Source: Blastococcus sp. MG754426 (GTDB taxonomy: Bacteria > Actinomycetota > Actinomycetes > Mycobacteriales > Geodermatophilaceae). From it: a DNA stretch of 64,000 bases. Both the position numbers and the translations under genes were made by a program. Below the pieces are notes generated by a model that was not told the DNA's origin, made no database searches, and saw only the letters and a list, made by a program, of their open reading frames with translations. The number at the start of each line of letters is the position of its first letter. The first letter of the stretch is position 1. The DNA is taken from assembly GCF_021699055.1 (NCBI RefSeq), contig NZ_SSXC01000004.1, positions 62,001-126,000 on the forward strand, written 5' to 3'. Positions 55,463 through 64,000 of the stretch are shown here, piece after piece.

Positions 55463-55981
55463 CTAGGCGTGCGCGGGCTCCTGCGGCAGATCGGGGCCGT
55501 CCAGGGGTGACAACGTCGCACCGTCCCCGTGGTAGTCCCACCCGGCGTCGGGAACCTCGGTCCCCGCGCGGCCCTCGAGCCCCGCGGCGGGGTCCTGGCC
55601 GGCCGGGGCACCGGGGACGCGGCCGGACCGGTCCCGCTTGAACACCGCCATGCCCTTGGCGAGGTTCGGGCCGACGGCGGTGGCCCGCAGCTGCGGCTTC
55701 CGGCGGGTCCCGTTGTCCGACTCCCACTCGTGGGTGGTCAGGGTGCCCTGGACGATCACCGGGTCGCCCTTGCTGACCGACCCGGCGACGTTGCTGCTCA
55801 GGCCGTTCCAGCACTCCACGTCGATCCAGAAGGTGCCGGAGTCGACGTACTCCCCGCTGCCGGAGTCGTAGCGGCGGGCGGTGGACGCCATGCGGAAGTT
55901 GGTGACCGCGCCCTTCTCCGTGACCTTGCGGCGGGGGTCGTCGGCGACGTTGCCGACGACGGTGATGTAGGTGTCGTTCAC
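55463..55981 (-). CDS. ssb: single-stranded DNA-binding protein paralogue
   Basis: A 172-residue SSB. The OB fold (about 1-105) is intact: YITVVGNVADDPRRKVTEKG, TFWIDVECWNGLSSNVAGSV, DPVIVQGTLTTHEWESDNG. The C-terminus ends DLPQEPAHA instead of the acidic DDDIPF-type tip that recruits replication partners. The gene is beside ettA, not between rpsF and rpsR, so it is the secondary SSB, as in the mycobacterial order. The GTG start follows GAGGAG. Confidence 0.9.
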   Translation of the reverse strand: MNDTYITVVGNVADDPRRKVTEKGAVTNFRMASTARRYDSGSGEYVDSGTFWIDVECWNGLSSNVAGSVSKGDPVIVQGTLTTHEWESDNGTRRKPQLRATAVGPNLAKGMAVFKRDRSGRVPGAPAGQDPAAGLEGRAGTEVPDAGWDYHGDGATLSPLDGPDLPQEPAHA

Positions 55982-56169
55982 GGTGCTCCTCGTGGGTGCT
56001 GCGCCGGTCGGCGCGACCGGCGGGATGCCGGTGTGCCGTCGACCCTGGCCGCAGCGCCTCCGGGCCGGGAGCGCGTCGCGGGAACTGTGGACGCCCCTCC
56101 CCCCTGTGGACGACGCGGGGACCGGCCGCCGCCACCACCTCGCCGGGCGGTGCGATGATCAGCGTCCGA

Positions 56170-56242
56170 GCGCCCGTAGCTCAGCGGATAGAGCAGGTGC
56201 CTTCTAAGCACTTGGCCGCAGGTTCGAGTCCTGCCGGGCGCG
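56170..56242 (+). tRNA. tRNA-Arg (anticodon TCT)
   Basis: A 73-base cloverleaf: acceptor GCGCCCG/CGGGCGC with discriminator G, D stem GCTC/GAGC with loop AGCGGATA, anticodon stem GGTGC/GCACT with loop CTTCTAA (anticodon TCT), variable loop TGGCC, T stem GCAGG/CCTGC with loop TTCGAGT. CCA is not encoded. It reads AGA codons, rare in such GC-rich genes. Confidence 0.95.
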
Positions 56243-56298
56243 CTCGCCGGTGTCCCCCGGCCGGGCGATGACCGGTCGTCCTCCGTGCGCGCCGGGCG

Positions 56299-56586
56299 AT
56301 GATCGCTCCCATGTGGAGGCTGCTCGCGGTCCTGGTCGTCGTCGCCGTCGCCATCGAGATCGTCGAGACGGTGGTCGTCGCCGTCACAGTCCTGGGCGCC
56401 GTGGCCGTCGTCGGGTACGTGCTCGTCCGCCTGACGGACCGGACGCCGATGCCCTCCGCCACCACGGCCGAGCTGGTGCCCTGCTGCGACTACCGCGACC
56501 ACGAGGGGGAGGCGGCCGTCTGCGGCTGCACCGGCCACCCCCGCAGCCACATCCACCCGTTCGGCCTGGGGCCCCTCCCCGCATGA
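56299..56586 (+). CDS. small membrane protein with Cys/His cluster
   Basis: A 95-residue protein. One long N-terminal hydrophobic region (LLAVLVVVAVAIEIVETVVV and AVTVLGAVAVVGYVLVRL, probably two helices) is followed by a soluble tail with PCCDYRDHEGEAAVCGCTGH and SHIHP. The pattern of four Cys and four His in 25 residues suggests a metal site. An ATG at 56311 is an alternative start. Its stop overlaps the ATG of the next small gene (ATGA). I do not recognise a family. Confidence 0.6.
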   Translation: MIAPMWRLLAVLVVVAVAIEIVETVVVAVTVLGAVAVVGYVLVRLTDRTPMPSATTAELVPCCDYRDHEGEAAVCGCTGHPRSHIHPFGLGPLPA

Positions 56587-56852
56587 GCCAGTGGGCCCCG
56601 ACCGGTCGGAGGCGCTTGCCCTCGGCCGGGGGCGTGACCTACGAAGGGCAGGTGAGCCGGCCCGCCAGACGCCCCAGCCCGACGCTGTACCTCGCGCTCG
56701 GGGCGATGTGGGCGCTGCTCGCGGCCGGCGGGCTGGGCACGTCCGGCGACGGCGTCGTCACGCTGCTGTTCGCCCTCCTGGCCGTCGCGAACCTGGGCGT
56801 GGGCGCCTGGCTCCTCCGGAAGCAGCGGCGGACCGGCGCAGCCGGACGGTGA
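56583..56852 (+). CDS. small membrane protein coupled to the preceding gene
   Basis: 89 residues: a basic N-terminal region (about 1-33), then two hydrophobic helices (TLYLALGAMWALLAAGGLGT and VVTLLFALLAVANLGVGAWL) and a short basic tail. The ATG at 56583 overlaps the upstream stop codon. No family is recognised. The pair may form one membrane complex, judged only from coupling. Confidence 0.55.
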   Translation: MSQWAPTGRRRLPSAGGVTYEGQVSRPARRPSPTLYLALGAMWALLAAGGLGTSGDGVVTLLFALLAVANLGVGAWLLRKQRRTGAAGR

Positions 56853-56958
56853 CCGCACGCACCGGGGTGGCGGTCGGGGCCGCGGATGTCGGACCGGTGC
56901 CGCAGGATGCGCGCCGACGGCACCTGCCGGCGCCCCCCGACCCGTGGGAGCAGTTCCG

Positions 56959-57534
56959 ATGACCCCTGCCGACCACCGCACCGAGCCCCCGCTGACCGGG
57001 GACGAGGCCGGGCTGCTGACCGCCTTCCTCGAATACCACCGGCAGACGCTGGAGTGGAAGTGCGCGGAGCTGACGCCCCGGCAGCTGGCCACCCGGGCGG
57101 TCCCGACCTCCGAGCTCACACTGCTGGGCGTCGTGCGCCACCTCGCGGCGGTGGAGACCGGCTGGCTCGTCGGCTTCGGCGGCCTCCCCCACGACCTGTG
57201 GCCCGAGGTGGTCCGCGACCGCGACGAGCAGTTCCGCGTCGACCCCGGGACCGTCACCGCGGAGGACGTGGCCAGGGCCTGGTCCACCTGGCGTGCGGTC
57301 GCCGACGCGGTCGGCGAGGTCACCCGGCGGCTGCCGCTGGACACCGAGGACCGGCCGTGGGGCCGTGACGGCACCTTCTCGCTGCGGTGGATCCTGCTCC
57401 ACCTGGTGGAGGAGTACGCCCGGCACAACGGCCCACCGCGTCGCAGGTGCAGAGCCCGGGAGAGCCTGCGCCACGGGCGTCAGAACCAGTGTTTCCGCCC
57501 TCCGACGGCACGCCCGGTGGCGCCGAGGATGTAG
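56959..57534 (+). CDS. DinB-family (DUF664) protein with aberrant C-terminus
   Basis: A 191-residue frame. The DinB four-helix fold is clear up to about residue 158: LTAFLEYHRQTLEWKCAELT, LTLLGVVRHLAAVETGWLVG and SLRWILLHLVEEYARHNG. In the family this last motif continues as HNGHADLLRE and ends with a short helix. Here it changes to PPRRRCRARESLRHGRQNQC and runs on for about 30 residues, overlapping the convergent DUF6131 gene by 55 bases. The gene has probably lost its true 3' end and may be inactive. The ATG at 56959 has GGGAG upstream. Confidence 0.65.
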   Translation: MTPADHRTEPPLTGDEAGLLTAFLEYHRQTLEWKCAELTPRQLATRAVPTSELTLLGVVRHLAAVETGWLVGFGGLPHDLWPEVVRDRDEQFRVDPGTVTAEDVARAWSTWRAVADAVGEVTRRLPLDTEDRPWGRDGTFSLRWILLHLVEEYARHNGPPRRRCRARESLRHGRQNQCFRPPTARPVAPRM

Positions 57535-57635
57535 AGGACGGCTCCGACGACGAGGAGGATGACCCCGATCGTCCAGAGGATGGAGATGTCGAGGACGAGG
57601 CCGAGCAAGAGCAGGATGAGGCCAAGGATGAGCAC
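57480..57635 (-). CDS. DUF6131-like small membrane protein
   Basis: A 51-residue protein, nearly all one hydrophobic hairpin: LILGLILLLLGLVLDISILW, TIGVILLVVGAVLYILGATG, then a basic end GRAVGGRKHWF. This matches the actinobacterial DUF6131 family in length and in the GRxVGGRxHxx end. The GTG at 57633-57635 has GGAG upstream. Role unknown. Confidence 0.75.
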   Translation of the reverse strand: MLILGLILLLLGLVLDISILWTIGVILLVVGAVLYILGATGRAVGGRKHWF

Positions 57636-57768
57636 GTGCGTCTCCGTTCGGTTCCCGCGAGGTGCGTTCGGCACGGGAGATAGGCACGCCCCCACCCGCA
57701 CCAAACCGGCTGGCCGGACGTTCACCCGATCGTGATGACGGGCTCCGCCGGCTCCTGTCGCGGTGACC

Positions 57769-58482
57769 TCAGCGTGCCGACGGGGGCTTGAGCACGGCGA
57801 ACGGATCGGTGACCTCGAGGGTCGTCGTCGCGAAGCGGTAGAGCGCGGCGGGCCGCCCGCCGGTGCGCCCCGACGCCGCCTGCTCCCCCGTCGGCTCCAG
57901 CACGCCGCGCCGCAGCAGCACCCGCTGCAGGTTGGTGGCGGTGACCTCGTAGCCGAGCGCGGCGACGTAGACCTCCCGCAGCTCGGCGATGGAGAACGTC
58001 GGGGGGGCCAGCGCGAAGGCGACGTTGGTGTAGGAGAGCTTCGCCCGCAGCCGCTCCAGCCCCGATCCGACGATCGAGCCGTGGTCGAAGGCCGTCTCCG
58101 GCAGCGCGTCGACCGGGTGCCAGGCGGTGTCCCCGGGCAGCACCGGGTCGAGGTCGCCCGGGAGCAACCCCAGGTAGGCGGTGGCCACGGTGCGGCTGCG
58201 CGGGTCGCGGTGCGGGTCGCTGCGGGTCTCCAGCTGCTCCAGGTGAGCGAGCTGGGCGACCTCCACCTTGGCCGCGAGCTGCCGGCCGACCGAGGCGCCG
58301 AGGGTCTCGTCGGGCAGCAGCGGCCCGCCCGGCAGCGCCCAGGCGCCGGCGAACGGCTCCTTGCCGCGCCGCCAGAGCATCACGTGCAGGCGCGCACCCC
58401 GGACCTGCAGCACCACGGCGAGCGCCTGGTGCGGGAAGGCCGGCCGCTCGGGCGAGGACCACACGGACGTCACGGATCCCAT
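57769..58482 (-). CDS. nrtR: Nudix-related regulator of NAD synthesis (NrtR-like)
   Basis: A 237-residue protein. The N-terminal Nudix-like domain (about 15-150) has [20 protein letters not shown] and [20 protein letters not shown], but the Nudix box reads RQLAAKV where REUXEE would be. The catalytic glutamates are lost, as expected of a sensor rather than a hydrolase. The C-terminal winged helix (about 160-235) has [37 protein letters not shown] and GRPAALYRF. It is divergent from nadABC across a 63-base gap, the classical arrangement of NrtR. It probably represses nadABC when ADP-ribose or another NAD signal is low. Confidence 0.87.
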   Translation of the reverse strand: MGSVTSVWSSPERPAFPHQALAVVLQVRGARLHVMLWRRGKEPFAGAWALPGGPLLPDETLGASVGRQLAAKVEVAQLAHLEQLETRSDPHRDPRSRTVATAYLGLLPGDLDPVLPGDTAWHPVDALPETAFDHGSIVGSGLERLRAKLSYTNVAFALAPPTFSIAELREVYVAALGYEVTATNLQRVLLRRGVLEPTGEQAASGRTGGRPAALYRFATTTLEVTDPFAVLKPPSAR

Positions 58483-58545
58483 GCTAGATTTGCCGGCAGA
58501 GGTTTTCGCCTGACAGTCCGAAACCCACTCCTCCGGAGGTCCCCG
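58483..58545. promoter_or_regulatory. nrtR-nadA shared control region
   Basis: The 63-base gap must hold both promoters. TAGATT (58485-58490) is a -10-like box for nadA, and GGAGG is its ribosome site. GGTTTTCG (58501-58508) and CGAAACC (58519-58525) make an imperfect inverted repeat that could be the NrtR site. I see no stronger dyad here. Confidence 0.4.
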
Positions 58546-59559
58546 GTGACCGCAACGCTCCCCGCCCCCACCGCCGCCCAGTGGACCCCGGAGCAGTGGC
58601 AGGACTGGCGCGACGAGGTCCGCCGCCTGGCCGCCGAGCGCGATGCCGTCGTCCTGGCGCACAACTACCAGGCCGCGCAGATCCAGGACGTCGCCGACCA
58701 CGTCGGCGACTCGCTGGCGTTGTCCCGCATCGCCGCGGCCAGCACCGCGAGCACGATCGTCTTCGCCGGCGTCCACTTCATGGCCGAGACGGCGAAGATC
58801 CTGAGCCCCGGGAAGACGGTGCTCGTGCCGGACGCCGCCGCCGGCTGCTCGCTGGCCGACACGATCACCGCCGACCAGCTGCGCGCGTGGAAGGCCGAGC
58901 ACCCCGGCGCCGCCGTCGTCTCCTACGTCAACACCACCGCCGAGGTGAAGGCCGAGACCGACATCTGCTGCACCTCCTCCAATGCCGTCGAGGTGGTCGA
59001 GTCCATCCCGGCCGACCGCGAGGTGCTCTTCCTCCCCGACCAGTTCCTCGGCGCCCACGTCCAGCGGGTCACCGGGCGGCGGAACATGCGCATCTGGATG
59101 GGTGAGTGCCACGTGCACGCCGGCATCTCCCCCACCGACCTGCGGCAGAGCATCGAGGACGCGCCGGACGCCGAGGTGCTCGTGCACCCCGAGTGCGGCT
59201 GCGCGACCAGCGCGCTGTGGATGGTCGGCCAGGGGGACCTGCCCTCGGACCGCGTCCACGTGCTCTCCACCGGCGCGATGCTCGACCAGGCCAGGCGGAC
59301 GACGGCGAAGCGCGTGCTCGTCGCCACCGAGATCGGCATGCTGCACCAGCTCCGCCAGGCCAACCCGGCCGCGGCGTTCGAGGCGGTGAACCCGCGCGCC
59401 GAGTGCCCGTACATGAAGATGTCGACGCCGGAGAAGCTGCTGCGGGCGCTGCGCGAGGGCCGCGACGAGGTCACCGTCGACCCGGAGGTCGCCGCCCGCG
59501 CCCGCTCGGCCGTCGAGGCGATGATCGCCCTCGGCACCCCCTCGCTGGTCGGCGAGTGA
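58546..59559 (+). CDS. nadA: quinolinate synthase
   Basis: A 337-residue NadA that condenses iminoaspartate and dihydroxyacetone phosphate into quinolinate on a [4Fe-4S] cluster. Its three cluster ligands are C101 (AAGCSLAD), C188 (MGECHVHAG) and C287 (ECPYMKM). [20 protein letters not shown] is the standard N-terminal motif. The GTG start has GGAGG upstream. It is the first gene of nadABC; its stop overlaps the nadB start (GTGA). Confidence 0.96.
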   Translation: MTATLPAPTAAQWTPEQWQDWRDEVRRLAAERDAVVLAHNYQAAQIQDVADHVGDSLALSRIAAASTASTIVFAGVHFMAETAKILSPGKTVLVPDAAAGCSLADTITADQLRAWKAEHPGAAVVSYVNTTAEVKAETDICCTSSNAVEVVESIPADREVLFLPDQFLGAHVQRVTGRRNMRIWMGECHVHAGISPTDLRQSIEDAPDAEVLVHPECGCATSALWMVGQGDLPSDRVHVLSTGAMLDQARRTTAKRVLVATEIGMLHQLRQANPAAAFEAVNPRAECPYMKMSTPEKLLRALREGRDEVTVDPEVAARARSAVEAMIALGTPSLVGE

Positions 59560-61247
59560 CCGTGGGGCCGCGCCGCACCGCGCCGGTGGCCCCCGCTGTC
59601 GTCCCCGCGCTGCCACTTCCCGAGGCGACCTGGCGGCGCACCAGCGACGTCGTCGTGGTGGGCAGCGGCGCGGCCGGGTTGATGACCGCACTCGCGCTCG
59701 CCGCCGCGGGACGCCGGGTCGTCGTCGTCACCAAGGGCGCGCTCGGGGCCGGCAGCACGTGCTGGGCGCAGGGCGGCCTGGCCGCCGTCCTGGGTGCCGA
59801 CGACGACGCCGCGCTGCACCGGCAGGACACCCTCACCGCGGGCGCCGGGCTCTGCGACCCGGCCGCCGTGGCCACGCTGGTCGCGGAGGCGCCGGCCGCG
59901 ATCGCGCTGCTGCAGGACCTCGGCGCGCGGCTCGACCTGGGCGGCGACGGCCGGCCCGCGCTCACCCGCGAGGGCGGGCACAGCCGGGACCGGATCGTGC
60001 ACGCCGGCGGTGACGCCAGCGGCGCCGAGGTCACCCGCACGCTGGTCGGGGCGCTGGCCGCGGCGGGCGTCGAGGTGCTGGAGGGCACCGTCGCGCTGGA
60101 CGCGCTGCACGCCGCCGACGGGAGCGTGGCCGGCCTGCGCGTCGCCCGGGTGACCGACGGCGGGGCGCTGACCGGCGCCGGGGACCTGCGCGCGCACGCC
60201 GTCGTCCTGGCCACCGGCGGGTACGGGCAGGCCTACGCCGCGGCGACCAGCCCCGCCGGCACGACCGGCGACGGGCTGGCGCTGGCGCTGCGCGCGGGTG
60301 CCGAGGTCGCCGACGTGGAGATGGTGCAGTTCCACCCCACCGTGCTGTGGCGGGGACCGGGCGCCGCCGGGCAGCAGGTGCTCATCTCCGAGGCCGTGCG
60401 CGGCGAGGGGGCGGTGCTGGTCGACCGCGCCGGGCGGCGCGTCATGGCCGGGGCCCACCCGATGGCCGATCTCGCCCCCCGCGACGTCGTCTCGGCGACC
60501 GTCGCCGCGCACCTGGCCGCCACCGGCGAGGACCACGTCCTCCTGGACGCCACGCACCTCGGGACCGGTTTCCTGGAGCGGCGCTTCCCCGGCATCCTCC
60601 GCGCCTGCCGGGCGGCCGGGTTCGACCTGGCCGCGGAGCCGGTGCCGGTGGCACCGGGCGCGCACTACACCTGCGGCGGGGTGCTCGCCGACCTCGACGG
60701 GCGCACGGGCGTGTCCGGGCTGCTCGCCGTCGGGGAGGTCGCCTGCACCGGTGTGCACGGGGCCAACCGGCTGGCGTCCAACTCGATCACCGAGGGGCTG
60801 GTCGCCGCCCGGCGCTGCGCCGCGCTGCTCGACGCCGCGCTCCCCGATGCTCCCCCGGACGGGCCGGTCGCGCCCCGCACCGCCGGCACGACGGCGGCCG
60901 ACCCCGCGGCGCGCGCGGCGATCGGCGTGGCCACCAGCCGGCACGCCGGCGTGCTGCGCACCGCCGCCGGCCTCGCCGAGCTGGCCGGAGTGCTCGCCGG
61001 GACTCCCCGGACCGGCGAGCTCGACCTGGCCGCGGTCGAGGCGACGGCGGTGCACACCGTCGCGACCGTCCTGGCCACCGCCGCGCTCGCCCGTCCGGAG
61101 AGCCGGGGCTGCCACCGGCGGGCCGACGCGCCGGGCAGCCGCCCCGAGTGGCAGGTGCGGCTGGCCCACCGCATCGACGGCACCGGGCACCTGCACACCC
61201 GGACCGTGCCGCTGACCGCGGCGGACCAGACCCAGGGAGCGGCATGA
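59556..61247 (+). CDS. nadB: L-aspartate oxidase
   Basis: A 563-residue flavoenzyme oxidising L-aspartate to iminoaspartate for NadA. FAD binding is at [20 protein letters not shown] (about 33-52), with [18 protein letters not shown] and [10 protein letters not shown] in the substrate area, and [20 protein letters not shown] at the C-terminal FAD contact. An N-terminal extension of about 30 residues precedes the FAD motif. It is coupled to nadA and nadC by overlaps. Confidence 0.95.
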   Translation: MTVGPRRTAPVAPAVVPALPLPEATWRRTSDVVVVGSGAAGLMTALALAAAGRRVVVVTKGALGAGSTCWAQGGLAAVLGADDDAALHRQDTLTAGAGLCDPAAVATLVAEAPAAIALLQDLGARLDLGGDGRPALTREGGHSRDRIVHAGGDASGAEVTRTLVGALAAAGVEVLEGTVALDALHAADGSVAGLRVARVTDGGALTGAGDLRAHAVVLATGGYGQAYAAATSPAGTTGDGLALALRAGAEVADVEMVQFHPTVLWRGPGAAGQQVLISEAVRGEGAVLVDRAGRRVMAGAHPMADLAPRDVVSATVAAHLAATGEDHVLLDATHLGTGFLERRFPGILRACRAAGFDLAAEPVPVAPGAHYTCGGVLADLDGRTGVSGLLAVGEVACTGVHGANRLASNSITEGLVAARRCAALLDAALPDAPPDGPVAPRTAGTTAADPAARAAIGVATSRHAGVLRTAAGLAELAGVLAGTPRTGELDLAAVEATAVHTVATVLATAALARPESRGCHRRADAPGSRPEWQVRLAHRIDGTGHLHTRTVPLTAADQTQGAA

Positions 61248-62140
61248 CCGAGTGGTACCCGCTGCGGCCGGAGCTGGCCGACGTCCTCCGCGACGGCGGC
61301 CTGGACCCCGCGGTCGTCGAGGAGGTGATCCGCCGGGCCCTCGACGAGGACCTCGCGCTCGGCCCCGACGTCACCACCGCCGCCACCGTCCCGGCCGGCG
61401 CCCGCGCCACCGGCGACGTGGTGCCCCGGTCGCCGGGCGTGCTGGCCGGCGTCCCGGTGGCCGCGGCCGTGTTCGGCCTGGTGGGCGGGGACGACGTCGA
61501 CGTCGCCCTGCACGCGGCCGACGGCATGGCCGCGCGCACGAACGCGCCGGTGCTCACCGTCGAGGGGCCCACCCGGGCGCTGCTGACGGCGGAGCGCACC
61601 GCGCTGAACCTGGTCGGCCACCTCTCCGGCGTCGCCACGGTGACCCGGAGGTGGGTCGACGCCGTCGCGGGCACCGGCGCGGCGATCCGCGACACCCGCA
61701 AGACGATCCCGGGCCTGCGGGTGCTGGAGAAGTACGCCGTCCGCTGCGGCGGCGGGGCCAACCACCGCCTGGCGCTCGGCGACGCGGCGCTGGTGAAGGA
61801 CAACCACGTGGCCGCGGCCGGCGGCATCACCGCCGCGGTGGAGGCGGTGCGGGCGGCGGCGCCGGACGTGCCGCTGGAGGTCGAGTGCGACACCCTCGAC
61901 CAGGTGCGCGAGGCGATCGCGGCGGGCGTGGAGCTGGTGCTGCTCGACAACTTCCCGCTCGCGGACACCCGCACCGCCGTGGAGCTGGTGCGGGGCACGG
62001 GCGTGCGGCTGGAGGCCAGCGGCGGGCTGTCGCTGGAGCGGGCGGCCGAGGTCGCGGCGACCGGCGTCGACTACCTGGCCGTCGGGGCGCTCACGCACAG
62101 CGCACCCGTGCTCGATCTCGGCTTCGACCTACGCGGCTGA
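61244..62140 (+). CDS. nadC: nicotinate-nucleotide pyrophosphorylase (quinolinate phosphoribosyltransferase)
   Basis: A 298-residue enzyme making nicotinate mononucleotide from quinolinate and PRPP. Marks are RALDEDLALGPDVTTAATVP, LTAERTALNLVGHLSGVATV, IRDTRKTIPGLRVLEKYAVR, GGGANHRLALGDAALVKDNH and the C-terminal VRLEASGGLSLERAAEVAAT. The ATG at 61244 overlaps the nadB stop and follows GGGAGC. Its end overlaps the convergent membrane gene by 12 bases. Confidence 0.96.
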   Translation: MTEWYPLRPELADVLRDGGLDPAVVEEVIRRALDEDLALGPDVTTAATVPAGARATGDVVPRSPGVLAGVPVAAAVFGLVGGDDVDVALHAADGMAARTNAPVLTVEGPTRALLTAERTALNLVGHLSGVATVTRRWVDAVAGTGAAIRDTRKTIPGLRVLEKYAVRCGGGANHRLALGDAALVKDNHVAAAGGITAAVEAVRAAAPDVPLEVECDTLDQVREAIAAGVELVLLDNFPLADTRTAVELVRGTGVRLEASGGLSLERAAEVAATGVDYLAVGALTHSAPVLDLGFDLRG

Positions 62141-62440
62141 GCCGTCGCCGGCGGGGTGCCGGCCGAGGAACGCGCGCACGCGGGCAACGTCGCGCTGCAG
62201 GTGCAGAGCGGCGATACCGAGAACCACCGACAGCACGGCGACCAGGGCCAGCCGCCATGCAGTGGGCGAGACGACCCACTGCCCCGCGAACAGCACCGCC
62301 GCAGCCGCGCCGAGAGCCAGCACGGACGCCACCCGGACACGGCGCCAGTGGCGCAACCGCTCCTCGGCCGACGGGGTGGGCGCGCGCTCCAGCAGCGACT
62401 GCGCCTCGGCCCAGCGGGACTCGTCATCGGCGGGCGGCAC
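62129..62440 (-). CDS. small two-helix membrane protein
   Basis: A 103-residue protein: a charged N-terminal third (SRWAEAQSLLERAPTPSAEE), two hydrophobic helices (VASVLALGAAAAVLFAGQWV, ALVAVLSVVLGIAALHL) and a tail with RVRAFLGRHPAGDG. No family is recognised. It converges on nadC with a 12-base overlap. Confidence 0.6.
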   Translation of the reverse strand: MPPADDESRWAEAQSLLERAPTPSAEERLRHWRRVRVASVLALGAAAAVLFAGQWVVSPTAWRLALVAVLSVVLGIAALHLQRDVARVRAFLGRHPAGDGSAA

Positions 62441-62545
62441 CCGCAGAGCCTGACGTGCGACCAGCGGCTCGGGCGCCGCATGCCCGCCATACCTCCACCG
62501 GGTGCGTGAGCGCAGGTTCCCGACGAGGCCTGGGTGAGGGCGGGG

Positions 62546-63586
62546 TCAGGCCGCGCGGCGGTCCGGGTGCACCCAGCCGATCGCCGGCGCGACGTGCTCG
62601 ACGACCGTCCGCAGCAGCCGTGCGTTGTACTCGACGCCCAGCATGTTGGGCACCGTGAGCAGCAGGCTGTCGGCCTCGCGGACGGCGGCGTCCTTGGCCA
62701 GCGCCTCGGCCAGCGCGTCCGGCTCACCGGTGTAGCTCTTCCCGAACCGGGCCCGCACCCCCTCGAGGATGCCGACCTGGTCCTCGCCGTCCCGGCCGCC
62801 GCCGAAGTACTGCCGGTCCTGGTCGGTGGTGATCGGCAGCACGCTGCGGCTCACCGACACCCGCGGCTCGCGCTCCCACCCGGCGTCGGCCCAGGCGGCG
62901 CGGTACCGGGCGATCTGCTCGGCCTGCAGCTCGTCGAAGGGCACACCGGTGTCCTCGACCAGCAGCGTCGAGCTCATCAGGTTCAGCCCCTGCCGGGCCG
63001 TCCACTCCGCCGTCGCCCGTGTGCCCGACCCCCACCAGATCCGGTCGGCCAGCCCCGGCGACTGCGGCTGGACCGCCAGCCTGCCGCTCGCGCCGCCGGT
63101 CATCCGCGGATCGGCGTCCACCACCGGCTGCCCGGCGATCGCGGCCGTGAACAGGGCGGTCTTCTGCCGCGCCAGGTCGGCGTCGGTGCTGCCCTCGCCG
63201 GGTACGTAGCCGAAGGCCTCCGAGCCGCGCAGCGCCGTCTCCGGGGAGCCCCGGCTCACCCCCAGCTGCAGCCGGCCGCCGGCGAGCAGGTCGGTCGCGG
63301 CGGCCTCCTCCGCCATGTACAGGGGGTTCTCGTAGCGCATGTCGATGACGCCGGTGCCCAGCTCGATCCGCCGGGTGTGCGCCGCCATCGCGGCCAGCAG
63401 CGGGAACGGGGAGGACAGCTGCCGGGCGAAGTGGTGCACCCGCACGAAGGCGCCGTCGAGGCCCATCTCCTCGGCGGCCTCCGCCAGCTCCACGCTCTGC
63501 ACGAGGGCGTCCCGTCCGGTGCGCACCAGCGAGCCGGGGATGGGCTGCCAGTGGCCGAAGGACAGGAAGCCGATCCGCTTCTCCAC
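62546..63586 (-). CDS. LLM-class flavin-dependent oxidoreductase
   Basis: A 346-residue luciferase-like monooxygenase family enzyme (TIM barrel, FMN or F420): RIGFLSFGHWQPIPGSLVRT at the N-terminus, GLDGAFVRVHHFARQLSSPF (the substrate-gate His region), RRIELGTGVIDMRYENPLYM, GGRLQLGVSRGSPETALRGS and ADSLLLTVPNMLGVEYNARL. The GTG at 63584-63586 has AAAGGAC upstream. It stands alone. The substrate is unknown. Confidence 0.88.
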   Translation of the reverse strand: MEKRIGFLSFGHWQPIPGSLVRTGRDALVQSVELAEAAEEMGLDGAFVRVHHFARQLSSPFPLLAAMAAHTRRIELGTGVIDMRYENPLYMAEEAAATDLLAGGRLQLGVSRGSPETALRGSEAFGYVPGEGSTDADLARQKTALFTAAIAGQPVVDADPRMTGGASGRLAVQPQSPGLADRIWWGSGTRATAEWTARQGLNLMSSTLLVEDTGVPFDELQAEQIARYRAAWADAGWEREPRVSVSRSVLPITTDQDRQYFGGGRDGEDQVGILEGVRARFGKSYTGEPDALAEALAKDAAVREADSLLLTVPNMLGVEYNARLLRTVVEHVAPAIGWVHPDRRAA

Positions 63587-63783
63587 GACAGGTCCTTTCG
63601 TCGATGTCTGCTGCTGGAGCGCGTCGACGGCGGCCGGGATTCCCGCCGCGCATGGCAGGTCCACCACGCGGGCGCGACCCGTGGGGCGGGTGTGACGACC
63701 TGCGACGCAGTGTGACTGGTCGATCACGACTCTCCGTGAACGGGTTCCGTCACTTCTCGCCTGCGATGCGTGACGCTGTCCCG

Positions 63784-64000
63784 GTGAGCCTCCCCGCACC
63801 CGAGATGCCCCGTTCCCCGGGCACGCCCGGCGGCGGCGCCGGGCAGCGCTTGCGGGCGATCGACACGCTGCTCGCCGACCGGGGCCAGCTGTTCCAGGCC
63901 CTGTTCCTCGGCGCACCGATCGCCAAGGCCCTCGTCGACCTCGACGGTCACGTGCTGGTCGCCAACCCGCGGATGTGCGCCCTCACCGGCCGCACCGCCG
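63784..64000 (+). CDS. PAS-domain signalling protein, N-terminal part (runs off the window)
   Basis: A frame opening at GTG 63784 and still open at the window end (72 codons visible). After a Pro/Gly-rich start and a helix (LRAIDTLLADRGQLFQALFL), the sequence GAPIAKALVDLDGHVLVANP and RMCALTGRTA is the start of a PAS sensor domain. Proteins of this kind usually continue into GGDEF/EAL, kinase or phosphatase output domains, which lie outside the window. Confidence 0.7.
   Translation, partial: MSLPAPEMPRSPGTPGGGAGQRLRAIDTLLADRGQLFQALFLGAPIAKALVDLDGHVLVANPRMCALTGRTA

Overview
The window is chromosomal DNA of a high-GC actinobacterium (very GC-rich throughout, many GTG starts, stop/start overlaps of the ATGA or GTGA type, several leaderless-looking starts). 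Actinobacterial markers include a mycothiol-type nitroreductase (Rv2466c family), the CtaJ-like cytochrome oxidase subunit, DUF6131 and DUF5130 proteins, a group II truncated haemoglobin and a mycothiol-type DinB/maleylpyruvate isomerase protein. The overall style resembles Geodermatophilaceae (Blastococcus/Geodermatophilus/Modestobacter), but this is a judgement from gene content, not from a marker gene.

Left part (1-13,800), accessory. The first 1.2 kb is decayed DNA: three hydrolase fragments in opposing orientations, followed by an orphan 3' portion of a tRNA-Gly(TCC) gene at about 1178-1232, the kind of scar left by a tRNA-integrating element. Next comes a small aromatic-degradation operon on the minus strand (Rieske oxygenase, a 94-residue unknown protein, ferredoxin reductase, IclR regulator), a group of flavin split-barrel and membrane proteins, and a LuxR-type ATPase regulator (LAL family). 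That regulator is bracketed by two near-identical copies of a 20-bp motif in opposite orientation; one faces a cupin/acetyltransferase operon, the other an SDR gene. An NmrA-like protein and small conserved proteins follow.

Middle part (13,800-33,700). A formate/nitrite-type channel with a small membrane partner, a fused response-regulator/thioredoxin-reductase-like flavoprotein coupled to an SRPBCC protein, membrane proteins, a CBS protein, a DUF4349 lipoprotein, a HelD/HelR-type RNA polymerase-associated ATPase with a rifamycin-associated-element-like palindrome upstream, a frameshifted cation/proton antiporter remnant, a DHA2 drug exporter, an ECF sigma factor with C-terminal SnoaL-like domain, a secreted 5'-nucleotidase, a large lipoprotein with cell-wall-binding-like repeats, a NarL-type two-component pair and an Eis-type acetyltransferase.

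Right part (33,800-64,000), mostly core genome. argG has a probable leaderless promoter with an overlapping palindrome. The order rpiB, nitroreductase, pepN, DUF5130, HNH, glbO, alpha-glucosidase, thioesterase, ettA, ssb matches (from memory) M. tuberculosis Rv2465c-Rv2478c, with insertions such as an amidase, a prolyl oligopeptidase, MFS, BioY and methyltransferase genes. A tRNA-Arg(TCT) gene, small membrane proteins and the NAD de novo block nrtR / nadA-nadB-nadC follow. The window ends inside a PAS-domain signalling gene. Positions 1-229 hold nothing I can identify.
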